Assembly: GCA_015039465.1 (NCBI GenBank)
Contig: MU130033.1
Span: 68,872 to 132,871, forward strand
Direction of reading: 5' to 3'
Length of the DNA stretch: 64,000 nucleotides
Origin: Phlegmacium glaucopus
Lineage: Eukaryota; Basidiomycota; Agaricomycetes; Agaricales; Cortinariaceae
The notes beneath the pieces are model-generated. The model saw only the letters and a program-made list of their open reading frames with translations. It did no database searches and was not told the origin of the DNA. Position numbers and translations under genes: made by a program. Positions within the stretch are counted from its first letter, which is position 1; each line of letters starts with the position of its first letter. Positions 50,960 to 61,234 of the stretch are shown in pieces.

Positions 50960-52368
50960 TATAAATCATTGTTTGTGTTGTTATAAAACACCAACCAGAG
51001 AGCAATGGACTAGTCTTTAAGTCAAAAGCCTCCCTGTTGTTCGTTTAGGGAAGGTGTAACCTTGACTTGTATCACACAGAGGTAGGGAGCAAGAGTAGAG
51101 GTGAGGAGGATGAGGATGAATGTGAATGAGTCTTTAGAAAGACTGTAGCAGTAGACAATAGGTTGACAGTAAGTGACTGAAAAAGCGAACTCAGAGGGGT
51201 TAAGGAAGAGGATGAGGAGGAATAAGAGTCTTCAGTAAGACTATAGTAATTGACAGTGGGGATAGATTGACAGTTAAGGGCAGAAAAAGCGAACTTGAGG
51301 AAGGAATTCACTGGAACTCCACTGAGATGATGATTGTTGGGGGGTAAGAATGAATTGAACTGAACTACCTATCCTGGTACAAAAGAGCAGTATTTATACC
51401 CTAAGGATGAGGCTATGTAAAACAATAAAAGAAACAAAGTACGCGCTGTCAAAGGAAGAAAGATAAAGAGAGGACAGCTGCGAGAAGAAAAGAACAATGG
51501 AAAAGAAAGGGAACAGTAAAATAATCTGTAAAGTGTCAAAGTGCGAGAGAAAAGAAGAGAAGGCAGTGTACATAGTCCAATAGCAAAAATATATCGACTC
51601 CATAGGCGTGTGGTCATGTCAAAAATGTGAAAGGTCCTGAGTCAACACTTGAAAGGCGCAGCCTTGTTCCCGAGAAAAACACTACTTGCCCATGATCCCA
51701 TGTCGCGCAGCCTTGATAACACTTGACACACTGCGAGAATAATCCTCTGCTGCTGATTCATCTGCAATTCCTGCTTAGTCGTGATCCTCCTGGACTTCCT
51801 AAATTGTCATAAAGAGGGTGGGAAGGCTTCAGGTACCGCGTGAATGATGGTTTTGGCAGTGAATGATAAGATAAGAGGTAGATGAGTGAGGATAGGGGAC
51901 TGAGTGAGATCCAGGAGCGAGGGATGGCAAGATAGATGGCTGAGGGGAAGACTTGTGGGTCCATAGCCACAACAACAATGACAAAGCCTTGTACATAATG
52001 GGAGATGTAGTTGATGCGTCCATAAAGGGGCCGTTCTTGAAATGATGGACCAAGGATACGATCAAACGCGAGCCGATGACCAACGCGAATAGTAGATTGA
52101 TCGCTTTGCTGGATCACTAGCCAAGGAACGAACGGATGGTATATGCTTAGGAGCATGTCGATAGTGAAAACAATGGAGAGCATAGTGTGAGACATTGAGA
52201 GTATGATGAGCAATGGGGATGTTATCGTTGAACGAATGATTTTGTTGACCAGGAACACGATTCAGGGCTGCTTCCAAAATAGGTAAGTGAATTTGAAGTC
52301 CGCTTATTTTCATGATGGCGACTTTTAAGCTTTCTTCTCACGCTACCAATCAGTATTGGTGCGCGATA
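50960..52368. mobile_element. Element D, copy 3, inverse orientation (1409 bp, TSD GCGG)
   Basis: Starts TATAAATCATTGTTTGTG and ends TACCAATCAGTATTGGTGCGCGATA; GCGG flanks both sides (50956-50959, 52369-52372). Removal rejoins the integrase motif around ATTA + YHPQGDGQTERVN in element B. Carries the conserved frame (51758-52258 minus) and the TATA block near 51396-51406 (minus strand). Confidence 0.88.
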
Positions 52369-53920
52369 GCGGTAGTGGCTGCTAACTTAATTCCAAGGAT
52401 CCGGTAGAGCTCACGCATGAATTCCGCTACAAACTGTGGTCCTCTGTCTGATACCACTCTCTGGGGTAGTCCGTGATGTTTCCAGACATGTTGGATATAA
52501 AGGTGGGTGGTTCCGGACGTGGAGGTGGTAGTAAGGGTTGGTGCAAAATGAGCTCGTTTGGTGACCAAATCAACTACTACCATTACCGAGTCGTATCCTG
52601 AAGACTCCGGAAGTTCCACTATGAAGTCCACACTGATTGTGTCCCATGGAGCATTCGGAATCAGGAGGGGATGGAGTTCACCGACTGGGTGGCATCTTTG
52701 AGCCTGAGTCCAAAGACACAGGTCACAGGTTGAGGCATATTTTCCAATATATCTGGACATCTGTGGCCACCAATAGTTTCGGGATACAAGTTTGAGGGTC
52801 TTCCATCTTCCCGGATGCCCAGCAATTAGGGTGTCATGGCAGAGGGATACAATCCGTCTTTGCAAGTCAAACATGTCCAGAACGTAGATTTTTCCTCAGA
52901 AGGAGAGGATGTCGTTGTCATGAGACCATTCTGCCGATCGGACGGATCGTGTGTGAGTGGTTTTCAACTCCTTTACCACTTTAGCTATGGCCTCTTCTTT
53001 TACACCTTCTCGGGTGCCCTTCTGGATGTCTTTCAAGACGTCTTGTTCTTCTCCTATGACTTCCAGTCCTTCTAAGGCCCGAATCGTGAAAAAGCCTGGG
53101 GTTAGGAGTGTGATGTTGTCATTGTCACCAGTTCCGGTTCCGTGATCCGCTCGTCTGGACAAGGCGTCCGGTTTTCCCATGCTTTTGCCTGGTCTGTGGT
53201 GCATGAGGAAATCAAACTGGGCTAGGAACAATGACCAACGGACTTGTCTCCGATTGAGCTTTTGGCTGTCATGAAGTATTCCAAGTTCTTGTGATCAGTC
53301 CAGATCTCACACTTGTGTTCCGCTCCTTCGAAGAAGTGCCTCCACTCTTCTAGGGCTCGGATGATCGCTAGCATCTCTTTGTCGTGGATCTCATAGTTCC
53401 GTTTGACCGGAGACAAGGATTTAGACAGGAACGCGACTGGGTGCCATTTCTCATCATCAAGGGATTGTTGGGAGAGTACAGCTCCAGTTGCAAAGTCAGA
53501 ACTGTCTGCTTCAATGCGGAACGGTCTGGAGTTGTCCGGAGAGGCTAGAATCGGGGTTGAAGTGATCAGGTTCTTGAGAGAATTGAACGCCAACTGTTCT
53601 TCCATATTCCATTTCCATTTAATGTCACTTTTAGTGAGATCAAACAAGGGACGGGCGTGATGAGAAAAGTCTTGGATGAACCTTCGGTAAAAGTTGGTGA
53701 AGCCTAGAAATGACTGGACTTCCTTTTTGTTTGTTGGAATTGGCCATTCCGCTACTCCAGCAACTTTTATGGGGTCCATCTCGACGGAGTTATGGGATAT
53801 TATGACTCCGAGGTATTCCACCTTGGTTTGTTCGAATTCACACTTGTCCGGTTTTAGGAAGAGTTTATGCTTTCGTAAAAGTTCCAGTACTCTCCGAGTT
53901 ACAGACCGGTGATATGATTG
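52369..53920 (-). pseudogene. Element B RT (C-terminal), RNase H and integrase N-terminal part
   Basis: Three overlapping minus frames: 53910-53222 with LLRKHKLFLKPDKCEFEQTK, FLGFTNFYRRFIQDFSHHAR, EADSSDFATGAVLSQ and IHDKEMLAIIRALEEWRHFF; 53231-52896 with [20 protein letters not shown]; 52874-52369 with the integrase zinc region and RVVSDRGPQFVAEFMRELYR. The frame changes at about 53230 and 52885 mean the polyprotein is broken. The RT palm with YVDD is missing because of truncation near 53920. Confidence 0.85.
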
Positions 53921-53924
53921 GGTT

Positions 53925-55399
53925 TGTTTTTGCAAGGTAATCAAAGGATTACCGTTTTTAGGAATTTGTCTACAACAAATCCAGAAACCAATAACTTTAA
54001 TGACCAACAAACTCTGTTTTTGTGCAAGTTGGGGTTTCCTTGAAAGTATAACCAGTATACTCTTGAATAAAACAACAATACACTTTTAAAGTCCAAACGT
54101 TCTAGACTATGATTCAAGTTTAAAGTCCAAATTTCTCTAGACTATGATTCTGATAACAAGTTTATAGTCCAATTTCTTAGACTATTATATAGTGCTTTTT
54201 GATAGAACAAAGGCAAGTCCCTATAGGATTTAATATCCTTTGTCTATATGATAACCAATTTTGGTAGTAAAAAGACAAGCCCCTTTAGGGTTTAATATTC
54301 TTTGACTATCCACAACAAATGATTTAAAGTCCCTGAGGCAGACTGTGAGACAGCTTTATAGTACAAGGATTTCTCCTCAGACTCTGACAAAGGATTTAAT
54401 ATCCTTGCTTCCAAGACAAGTCCCTAAAGGATTTAATATTCTTGGTTTACACAGAACAAAGGTAAGCCCCTTTAGGATTTAATACCCTTTGAACTGAGTG
54501 AAGCAAAGCAAGTCCACTTGTAATTCCAATTCTAACTTGTGCCAATTCAGAGCGCTGAAACTTGGGAAAGAAAGGAAGAGTGCAAATTCACTAATTTTAC
54601 CGGTGCTTTCTAGCTACTTTTATACATAAATGAGAAACAAAATTAGGTAAGAGTCTGTGATGTCATGTCTATGTTTTATGATTACTGATGCTATTTTATG
54701 ATGTCATGTTTTGTTTTATGATGTCATGTCTTGTTTTTGGATGATAAATCTGGTCTTGTTTTATGATGTCATGTCTTGTTTCTAGATGACTGATCATTGT
54801 TTTATGATGTCATGTCTTGTTTCTAGATGACTGATCATTGTTTTATGATGTCATATGTTTCATAATGTGACAAAATGTGACAAAATGTTACAAAAATGTT
54901 ACAAATGTCACGAAATGTCACATGATGTCACATGGTATCACATGATGTCACATGTATCACATGATGTCACATGATGTCACATGATATCACATGCTTCATT
55001 ATTAGGACCTTTTATTGATATTTGACTTACTGATGTTATCCTTAGGACTTGTATAACAATCCTTCATAGTTGTAGACTTTGATAGTTACTTTAGATTGCA
55101 AGTAGTTCATTTGACCATTATGGATTTTGTATGGTTAGAGTCTGAACATTTTGTAGTGTTGTTTTAACAGTATGATAAATAGATCAATTCAGATCATAGT
55201 TATCTGCTGCTTTAACATTTATTACTATGCAATTTCCAGTTTAATCAACAAGTGTAGTCAACACTTTTGACCCTTACAATATCAATTTGTAGATTAATTC
55301 ATGGTTGGGTTATTGATCTTGTTGATTCAATTGAAGAATAATATTATGAAAAATTGAATAATCCATAGGTATTCAACTTTCAGTCCTATCACCGAATTG
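53925..55399. repeat. Repeat-rich AT sequence with TGATGTCA tandem arrays
   Basis: 54060-54540 holds short diverged repeats (AAAGTCCAAA..CTAGACTATGATT; AAGTCCCTAAAGGATTTAATAT). 54650-54860 is a tandem array of TTTTATGATGTCATGTCTTG with GATGACTGATCATTG spacers; 54870-54990 is dense in CACATGATGTCACATG. No gene. It borders the truncated RT of element B and the mirrored block, so it may itself be the remains of an insertion. Confidence 0.6.
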
Positions 55400-56753
55400 C
55401 AAGAGGTTCAAGATACATGATTTCGCCCATCCCTCTATCCACACCACGCCTGTCTCCCGTCCTGGAATTATCCTTTTGGCCTCCCTATCACCTCAACCCC
55501 GTCTTTAAACTCTTGTTGTCATACCGCCATCCTTTTGGTCGCCCTATCACCTCAATCCTGAGTCATTCCCCGGTCTGGCCTCCGATGCTAAATTGCAATC
55601 TCTGGTGTTATATACCCAGATTGCGAGTTAGTTTTCTCAATGGCCAAATCATTGACTCTCCAGTTATCTTGGTTGATTCTGGGGTTGGAGTACTGGGTAA
55701 ATATCGTCGGTACGAATCCGCTCTTACTTCATCTTTACTCCGATCGAGGGTAAGTAGAGAGCTACACTTTCCTATCATATCCACGGGAAAGGAGTAAAAC
55801 CATATAGACAGGAACAGTGTAACTAGGTATTTACAGAGAGGTGCAGGCTTCTGAACCGGTCTACATCCTACTAAGAACTATAATTTACCTAAAGCGGACA
55901 GAAGTCCCAAACCCCTACATCTGCGACCTTCCCTTCTTACTCTACTCCGACCGTCTATTAGAAGACGACATAGGTATTTTGGTCCGCCAAGTTTTGAAAC
56001 AACTGGGTACAGTAGTGAAAGTCTATAACGACCTGGGCTAACTTCTCACCACCACTATAGCTATGTGAGAAACTTCACGCAGTTCGTCCTCCTTTTGCCG
56101 ACCAAGTATACAACGTCTTCTGACCAGACCAGGAACTTGAAGAAAGGTGTAGCCCCTGTCACCCGCCTTCCGTATCTACGTTCCAAACCAATCCGTCATA
56201 TTCAACACTTTCTACATCTATTTCTAGTCACTCTAGTTTACAACCATACTAAGAGTGCAAACAGTAGTCAACTCTGAAGAGACCCGCTAAGTATCTCCAA
56301 ATATCACCAAGAGGACCGGACTCAAGTGAGCTATTCTTCCGTCCTCCATGTTTTCGACACCAATATCTACGAACATCCTACTGTTATTCTGACTATACAA
56401 CCCGCGATTTAGGCTAATCTTCCTGTCTTGACCGGTACCGCCGGGTTGTAACAGGGTTGTCATACCATCGGGACTTGTAGATAGGTTCTTGTTTGATTCA
56501 CTGCTCAAATTACCGAATCCTCGACCTCTAACTCCCCATCATAATTTCTGCAACCTTCCTTACCCTTCCAACCACTACTTGCTCCGAGACAACTTCAGTA
56601 GGAACAAAATCTACTTCCTGTTGAATAGCTCCCACATTTTCGCCGTCTCTTCCAACCAAATCCCAAATGCGAACCTGCCACATAGTCGGCTCTGTCCCAA
56701 CCTAAATCCGCCACTACCATAAAACCCTCATTTACTTTTACCCTACCTCTAGC
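55400..56753. other. Mirror-written block (reversed, not complemented)
   Basis: Between the AT-rich repeats and the N-run the sequence makes biological sense only when read right to left without complementing. In that reading it contains a C-rich leader and a 161-codon Plavaka N-terminus (56174 down to 55689). Neither normal strand has a recognisable product here. The right edge is the N-run at 56754; the left edge is placed at about 55400 from the composition change and is uncertain. The direct C-rich repeats near 55450 and 55530 (CCTTTTGG.C.CCCTATCACCTCAA) read the same in either view. Confidence 0.85.
55689..56174. CDS. Plavaka transposase N-terminus, readable only in mirror orientation
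   Basis: Reading the plain string from 56174 backwards gives ATGCCTTCCGCC... and 161 codons before a stop. Residues 1-32 are a C2H2-like finger (PRCGKKFKDQTSLLQHM), as at the start of Plavaka proteins. Residues 60-95 are a Ser/Pro/Asp-rich linker, then HPTSGQVFGRGETFMDQCDK and YYPFTSRDEWELASFLLHSR, LSMAAIN, the conserved N-terminal block of the family. The expected next region would run into the gap. The strand is given as '.' because the gene is on neither strand of the sequence as supplied. Confidence 0.85.
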
Positions 56754-57744
56754 NNNNNNNNNNNNNNNNNNNNNNNNNNNNNNNNNNNNNNNNNNNNNNN
56801 NNNNNNNNNNNNNNNNNNNNNNNNNNNNNNNNNNNNNNNNNNNNNNNNNNNNNNNNNNNNNNNNNNNNNNNNNNNNNNNNNNNNNNNNNNNNNNNNNNNN
56901 NNNNNNNNNNNNNNNNNNNNNNNNNNNNNNNNNNNNNNNNNNNNNNNNNNNNNNNNNNNNNNNNNNNNNNNNNNNNNNNNNNNNNNNNNNNNNNNNNNNN
57001 NNNNNNNNNNNNNNNNNNNNNNNNNNNNNNNNNNNNNNNNNNNNNNNNNNNNNNNNNNNNNNNNNNNNNNNNNNNNNNNNNNNNNNNNNNNNNNNNNNNN
57101 NNNNNNNNNNNNNNNNNNNNNNNNNNNNNNNNNNNNNNNNNNNNNNNNNNNNNNNNNNNNNNNNNNNNNNNNNNNNNNNNNNNNNNNNNNNNNNNNNNNN
57201 NNNNNNNNNNNNNNNNNNNNNNNNNNNNNNNNNNNNNNNNNNNNNNNNNNNNNNNNNNNNNNNNNNNNNNNNNNNNNNNNNNNNNNNNNNNNNNNNNNNN
57301 NNNNNNNNNNNNNNNNNNNNNNNNNNNNNNNNNNNNNNNNNNNNNNNNNNNNNNNNNNNNNNNNNNNNNNNNNNNNNNNNNNNNNNNNNNNNNNNNNNNN
57401 NNNNNNNNNNNNNNNNNNNNNNNNNNNNNNNNNNNNNNNNNNNNNNNNNNNNNNNNNNNNNNNNNNNNNNNNNNNNNNNNNNNNNNNNNNNNNNNNNNNN
57501 NNNNNNNNNNNNNNNNNNNNNNNNNNNNNNNNNNNNNNNNNNNNNNNNNNNNNNNNNNNNNNNNNNNNNNNNNNNNNNNNNNNNNNNNNNNNNNNNNNNN
57601 NNNNNNNNNNNNNNNNNNNNNNNNNNNNNNNNNNNNNNNNNNNNNNNNNNNNNNNNNNNNNNNNNNNNNNNNNNNNNNNNNNNNNNNNNNNNNNNNNNNN
57701 NNNNNNNNNNNNNNNNNNNNNNNNNNNNNNNNNNNNNNNNNNNN
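56754..57744. other. Assembly gap (991 N)
   Basis: Run of N. In the restored order the Plavaka gene is missing roughly 450 residues here, about what 290 unread bases plus this gap would supply, so the gap estimate is plausible. Translations across it are meaningless. Confidence 0.98.
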
Positions 57745-59602
57745 ACGCTCGCACAACTCCATGTGGTGGAGGAAAAAGCTGATCCATGGGATCTGGAAGC
57801 TTATTTTAAGGCAGCTTCACAGTTCCATTTGAATGGCATTCATCGACCATTTTGGGTGAATTGGCCTATGTCCGATCCATCCGTATTCCTAACACCAGAA
57901 CCGCTGCATCACTGGCATAAAGCATTTTGGGACCATGATGCCAAATGGTGCATAAACACTGTTGGTGCCGCTGAGCTTGACTTTCGTTTCTCCGTCCTTC
58001 ATCAGCATGTGGGATTCCGACAGTTCAAAGAAGGCATATCGTCTCTCAAACAGGTTACTGGTCGTGAACACCGAGAGATCCAGCGCTACATTGTTGCTGT
58101 GATTGCAGATGCTGTTCACCAGACTTCCTTGTTGCCATCCGATCTCTGATGGACTTCCGTTACTTGGCTCAATCTATGCAGATTGATGAACCAATGTGCG
58201 CAAAGATCGATGCAGCACTAAAGGAATTTCATACTCACAAGGATTCGATCATTGCTGCGGGGGCTCGACGGGGGAAAAACCATGTTATTGATAACTGGTA
58301 TATTCCAAAACTGGAATTTCTACAGAGTGTCGTTCCAAGTATTCGCGCAAACGGTATTGCACTCCAATGGTCAGCAGATGGAACGGAACGTGCTCACATT
58401 GAAGTGATAAAAGATCCTTCAGATTTCTCCAATAACCAAAAATTCGAGTCTCAAATTTGTCAACATCTTGATCGCATAGAGAAATGTCAGCGATTCGACC
58501 TTTTTACAGCAGTTCGTGATGCCAAAGTAGACTTTTGCGCAAGGTTTTCTACAAATGGCTCTTCAGAAGAAGACAATAGCGACTGTGCAAGTGTTGCCAG
58601 CGATGACTCAACTATTGAGACAACGGCTAACCTTGTCAATCAAATAAATCCTGTATCAGCTCTCTCAGGCAAGTCCTCGCCCTCTCACATTGACTATTTC
58701 GCCAAAGCTGCTGACCTCAAGAAAAATCCTCCATCTGGCCGAGTACCACAAGCGCAACCACATACATTTTCCTCACCTCAAGCAGCCTTCCATCTCAACC
58801 GCGATCCATCATTTAATAAGCCTATCAATGACATAGCTACTTTGTTCAACATTCCAGATTTACATGAAGCACTCTCCGACTACATACAATGTATCGCTAA
58901 TGCTAACGATGGATATATCAGAGTCCTTGGTGGCCGCCGCTCTGCATCTCAAGGATCTCAATTACCATTTACTCACTTACAGGTGTGGACAAAACTTTGT
59001 TTGTAAAATAAAGCATATCATTATCCACATGAAACTCTCCCATCCAAGACTGTAAATGCATGTCCTCCATCTGGTGAATGGGAGTTGGGGCGCTACAATC
59101 CAGTCATCGTCAATCTGGATCCAGATTTTGAATGGCCACATAGCCGCCTTGAAGGTATGGATATCATAGATTTCAGTTCATTGGTTGAATATCCTGCTAA
59201 CCTCCAATCTTTCAAGGTCATCAAGTCGCGGAATTATGTCTCATCTTCCGTATTATTCAACGCACAAGATCCCTCTTTCATGGAGATTGTTTCCTTACAT
59301 ATGCACGTTGTTTTGATATTGTACCCCAGATCAACAAAAACATTTCAGGTTCATCCACAGCTCGAGGACCTTACCCTGAGGCAAAATCATCATTATATAT
59401 TCTCAAACGGGCAAGGCGAGCCAATGGCGAACTCATTGGCGACATACTTCCTTTGCAGCAAGTAAGAGCGCCTGTTGACCTGACTCCTTGTTTTGGAAAT
59501 GTAGCCGATCGCCGCCTCACCAAGTATAATTCCTCTACCTACTGTTCAGAATTCCGGTTGAATAAGTACTTTGACAAGGAACTTTATCTATCTCTTTCTT
59601 AG
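57745..59602 (+). pseudogene. Plavaka transposase C-terminal half
   Basis: Open from the gap edge: KADPWDLEAYFKAASQFHLN, HRPFWVNWPMSDPSVFLTPE, PLHHWHKAFWDHDAKWCINT, VGAAELDFRFSVLHQHVGFR, SLKQVTGREHREIQRYIVAV. A one-base frame change near 58122 leads to LMDFRYLAQSMQIDEPMCAK, PKLEFLQSVVPSIRANGIAL, QWSADGTERAHIEVIKDPSD, ICQHLDRIEKCQRFDLFTAV. Further frame changes or an intron after 58990 lead to GRYNPVIVNLDPDFEWPHSR, ILKRARRANGELIGDILPLQ and NKYFDKELYLSLS before a TAG at 59602. The order and motifs are those of Plavaka (CACTA-related) transposases of mushrooms. The catalytic core would lie mostly in the gap and cannot be judged. Confidence 0.85.
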
Positions 59603-60339
59603 CTTTACTTCTAGCTTTCCTTATTAAAATTCATTTCATTAGATACATGTATCTGGCTGTTTGTTCGCTCTCATATTACAATGTAGTTTGAATGAAATAT
59701 ATTTGAAAATAATGACTATTAGAATTCATATTAAGGATATCTACCGGATAGCCTGGGATTCATAATGCATGATAGTAGTAATGGATCCCTTGCAGTGCTC
59801 TACAATGTGATATAGTGAACTCTACAATGTGATATAGTGAACTCTGCATTTGGGACAGTGCTGGACAGTGCTAGCAAGCGCGACATGGATACTATGGGCA
59901 CTATAAGGCACTATAACAAACTATAATTTTGGCGATGTGACTGTGACAAGCTATGGGAATTTCCTGATTTTGCTGATGCTAGTGCCAACAGGCAGTGATT
60001 AGTGCCCTATATCCAAGGCACTCCAGTCATGGATGCCTTCACATGCTACACTATGCCTCCAGTCACACCTCCTTAAAAGTTTGCACACAGTGAGTATCTC
60101 TTTCTGCCCAGTGCCCATTTCCTAAATTGGGCATGTCTAGTCAGCTCCCCACACTCAGGAATCACACATCAGTAAAATAGCATTTCAGATTCCGTGTTTC
60201 CAAGAGTTTTCATTTGTTTCTACATGATTCTGGGTTTTCAGAAGCCTGGAAACACAGAAACACAGAAACTCTGCAGTTCTTACATTGTATGACAACAAAA
60301 ATGCTAAGTATTCAGTCACTACAAAATTTAATCTACCGA
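59603..60339. other. AT-rich, small tandem repeats, no gene
   Basis: Contains a 25-bp direct repeat GCTCTACAATGTGATATAGTGAACTC at about 59796-59845 and CTATAACAAACTATAA-type inverted motifs. The 3' end of the Plavaka element should lie here, but no terminus could be fixed. Confidence 0.4.
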
Positions 60340-60622
60340 AATAATACTACTAGTTACTAGTAACTAGTAAGACTACGACTAGCTGATGCTAGTGGGGAAT
60401 TAACTGTGCAGTGGTGGCTTTATATAAGTAACTGGCCTCAGGGTTAGCTCGCTAGAAATCACCAGAATATTCCATCAATTCCAGTTGTCAGTGTCAAGCA
60501 ATTGATGGAATATTCTAGCGAACTAACCCTGAGCCCATTTACTTATATAAAGGCCACCACTTTTCACCCAATTCCCATGAGCATCTGCTCATCATATGTA
60601 GTCTTACTAGAGTAGTTATGTA
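60340..60622. mobile_element. MITE-like imperfect hairpin
   Basis: Inner arms GTGGTGGC.TTTATATAAGTAA..CTCAGGGTTAG..CTAGAA..AATATTCCATCAATT (60411-60480) and their inverse (60499-60560) pair around an 18-base loop; pairing continues outward to CTAGTAAGACTAC (60365-60377) and GTAGTCTTACTAG (60599-60611). At the left edge is the perfect palindrome ACTAGTTACTAGTAACTAGT. No ORF; target duplication not fixed. Confidence 0.7.
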
Positions 60623-61234
60623 TGTAAATTGTTAAATTCGAAGTTTCCTAGGTTCCCACACCCCACCCAACAGGCATGTTTCCTGGAAAAGGGACATAAG
60701 TTTCCTGATGTCTGAGTTTCCATAGTTTCTGTGTGTTTTCTCATGTTTTCTATGTTGTGCAACCTCTGGAAACTCAGATGCAAAGTTACTGATGCAGCCC
60801 ATCTTAGATTGTTTTTCTCAATGACACTCATAGATCAAGGCCCTTTTTTCAGTCAAAAAATCCTTCCAAGCTTTTGCCCCAAACCCTAATACTACCTTTA
60901 ATATACATCTTTGATTAGCTAAACTATCTCTGATCTCTCAGATCAGCTTTCTCCCCAATAACATAACCTTCAACTGCATAGACCCGGGTTTCCTCTCTTT
61001 TATAGGAAATTTCCGGGTTGCCCAGGTGGAGAAACTACAATGCTAAAGTACTGATGTACTGATTGCACAGCTAAGATTACTATTGCTCAAAGCAATGATG
61101 GTAATACTTGGCATGGAAATAGTTGATTCGCAAATATATTTCTACATATCTCGATTCTCTTAATTCGAAGTATGTCACTGGCCCCAATGTAAAAGGGCAG
61201 ATTAATCAGGACAGTGAGCATCATCTAACATGTA
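60623..61234. other. Intergenic, no gene
   Basis: Short chance frames only. Convergent end of the glutamine-synthetase-like gene; no terminator recognised. Confidence 0.45.

Larger units (their letters stand above)
49685..53920 (-). mobile_element. Ty3/gypsy element 'B' (5'-truncated, pol with chromodomain)
   Basis: 3' LTR 49685-50097 preceded on the sense strand by the purine tract GAAGGGTGGGATGGA, then upstream chromodomain, integrase (split by element D copy 3), RNase H and the C-terminal part of RT. RT is cut near 53920, so protease, gag and the 5' LTR are missing. The solo LTRs at 3569-3918 and 26454-26945 belong to this family. It differs clearly from element A in sequence, so it is a separate chromovirus lineage. 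Confidence 0.85.

Noticed and set aside
54650..54990. CRISPR-like spaced repeats
   Set aside because: Repeat units run into one another with no unique spacers and no cas genes; eukaryotic context.
55417..55797. Plus-strand frame with VILVDSGVGV, resembling a retroviral protease motif
   Set aside because: The block is mirror-written; a three-residue DSG match in the wrong reading is chance.
56738..57787. Reading frames of unknown residues across the N-run
   Set aside because: No sequence is present; the frame exists only because N codons contain no stop.
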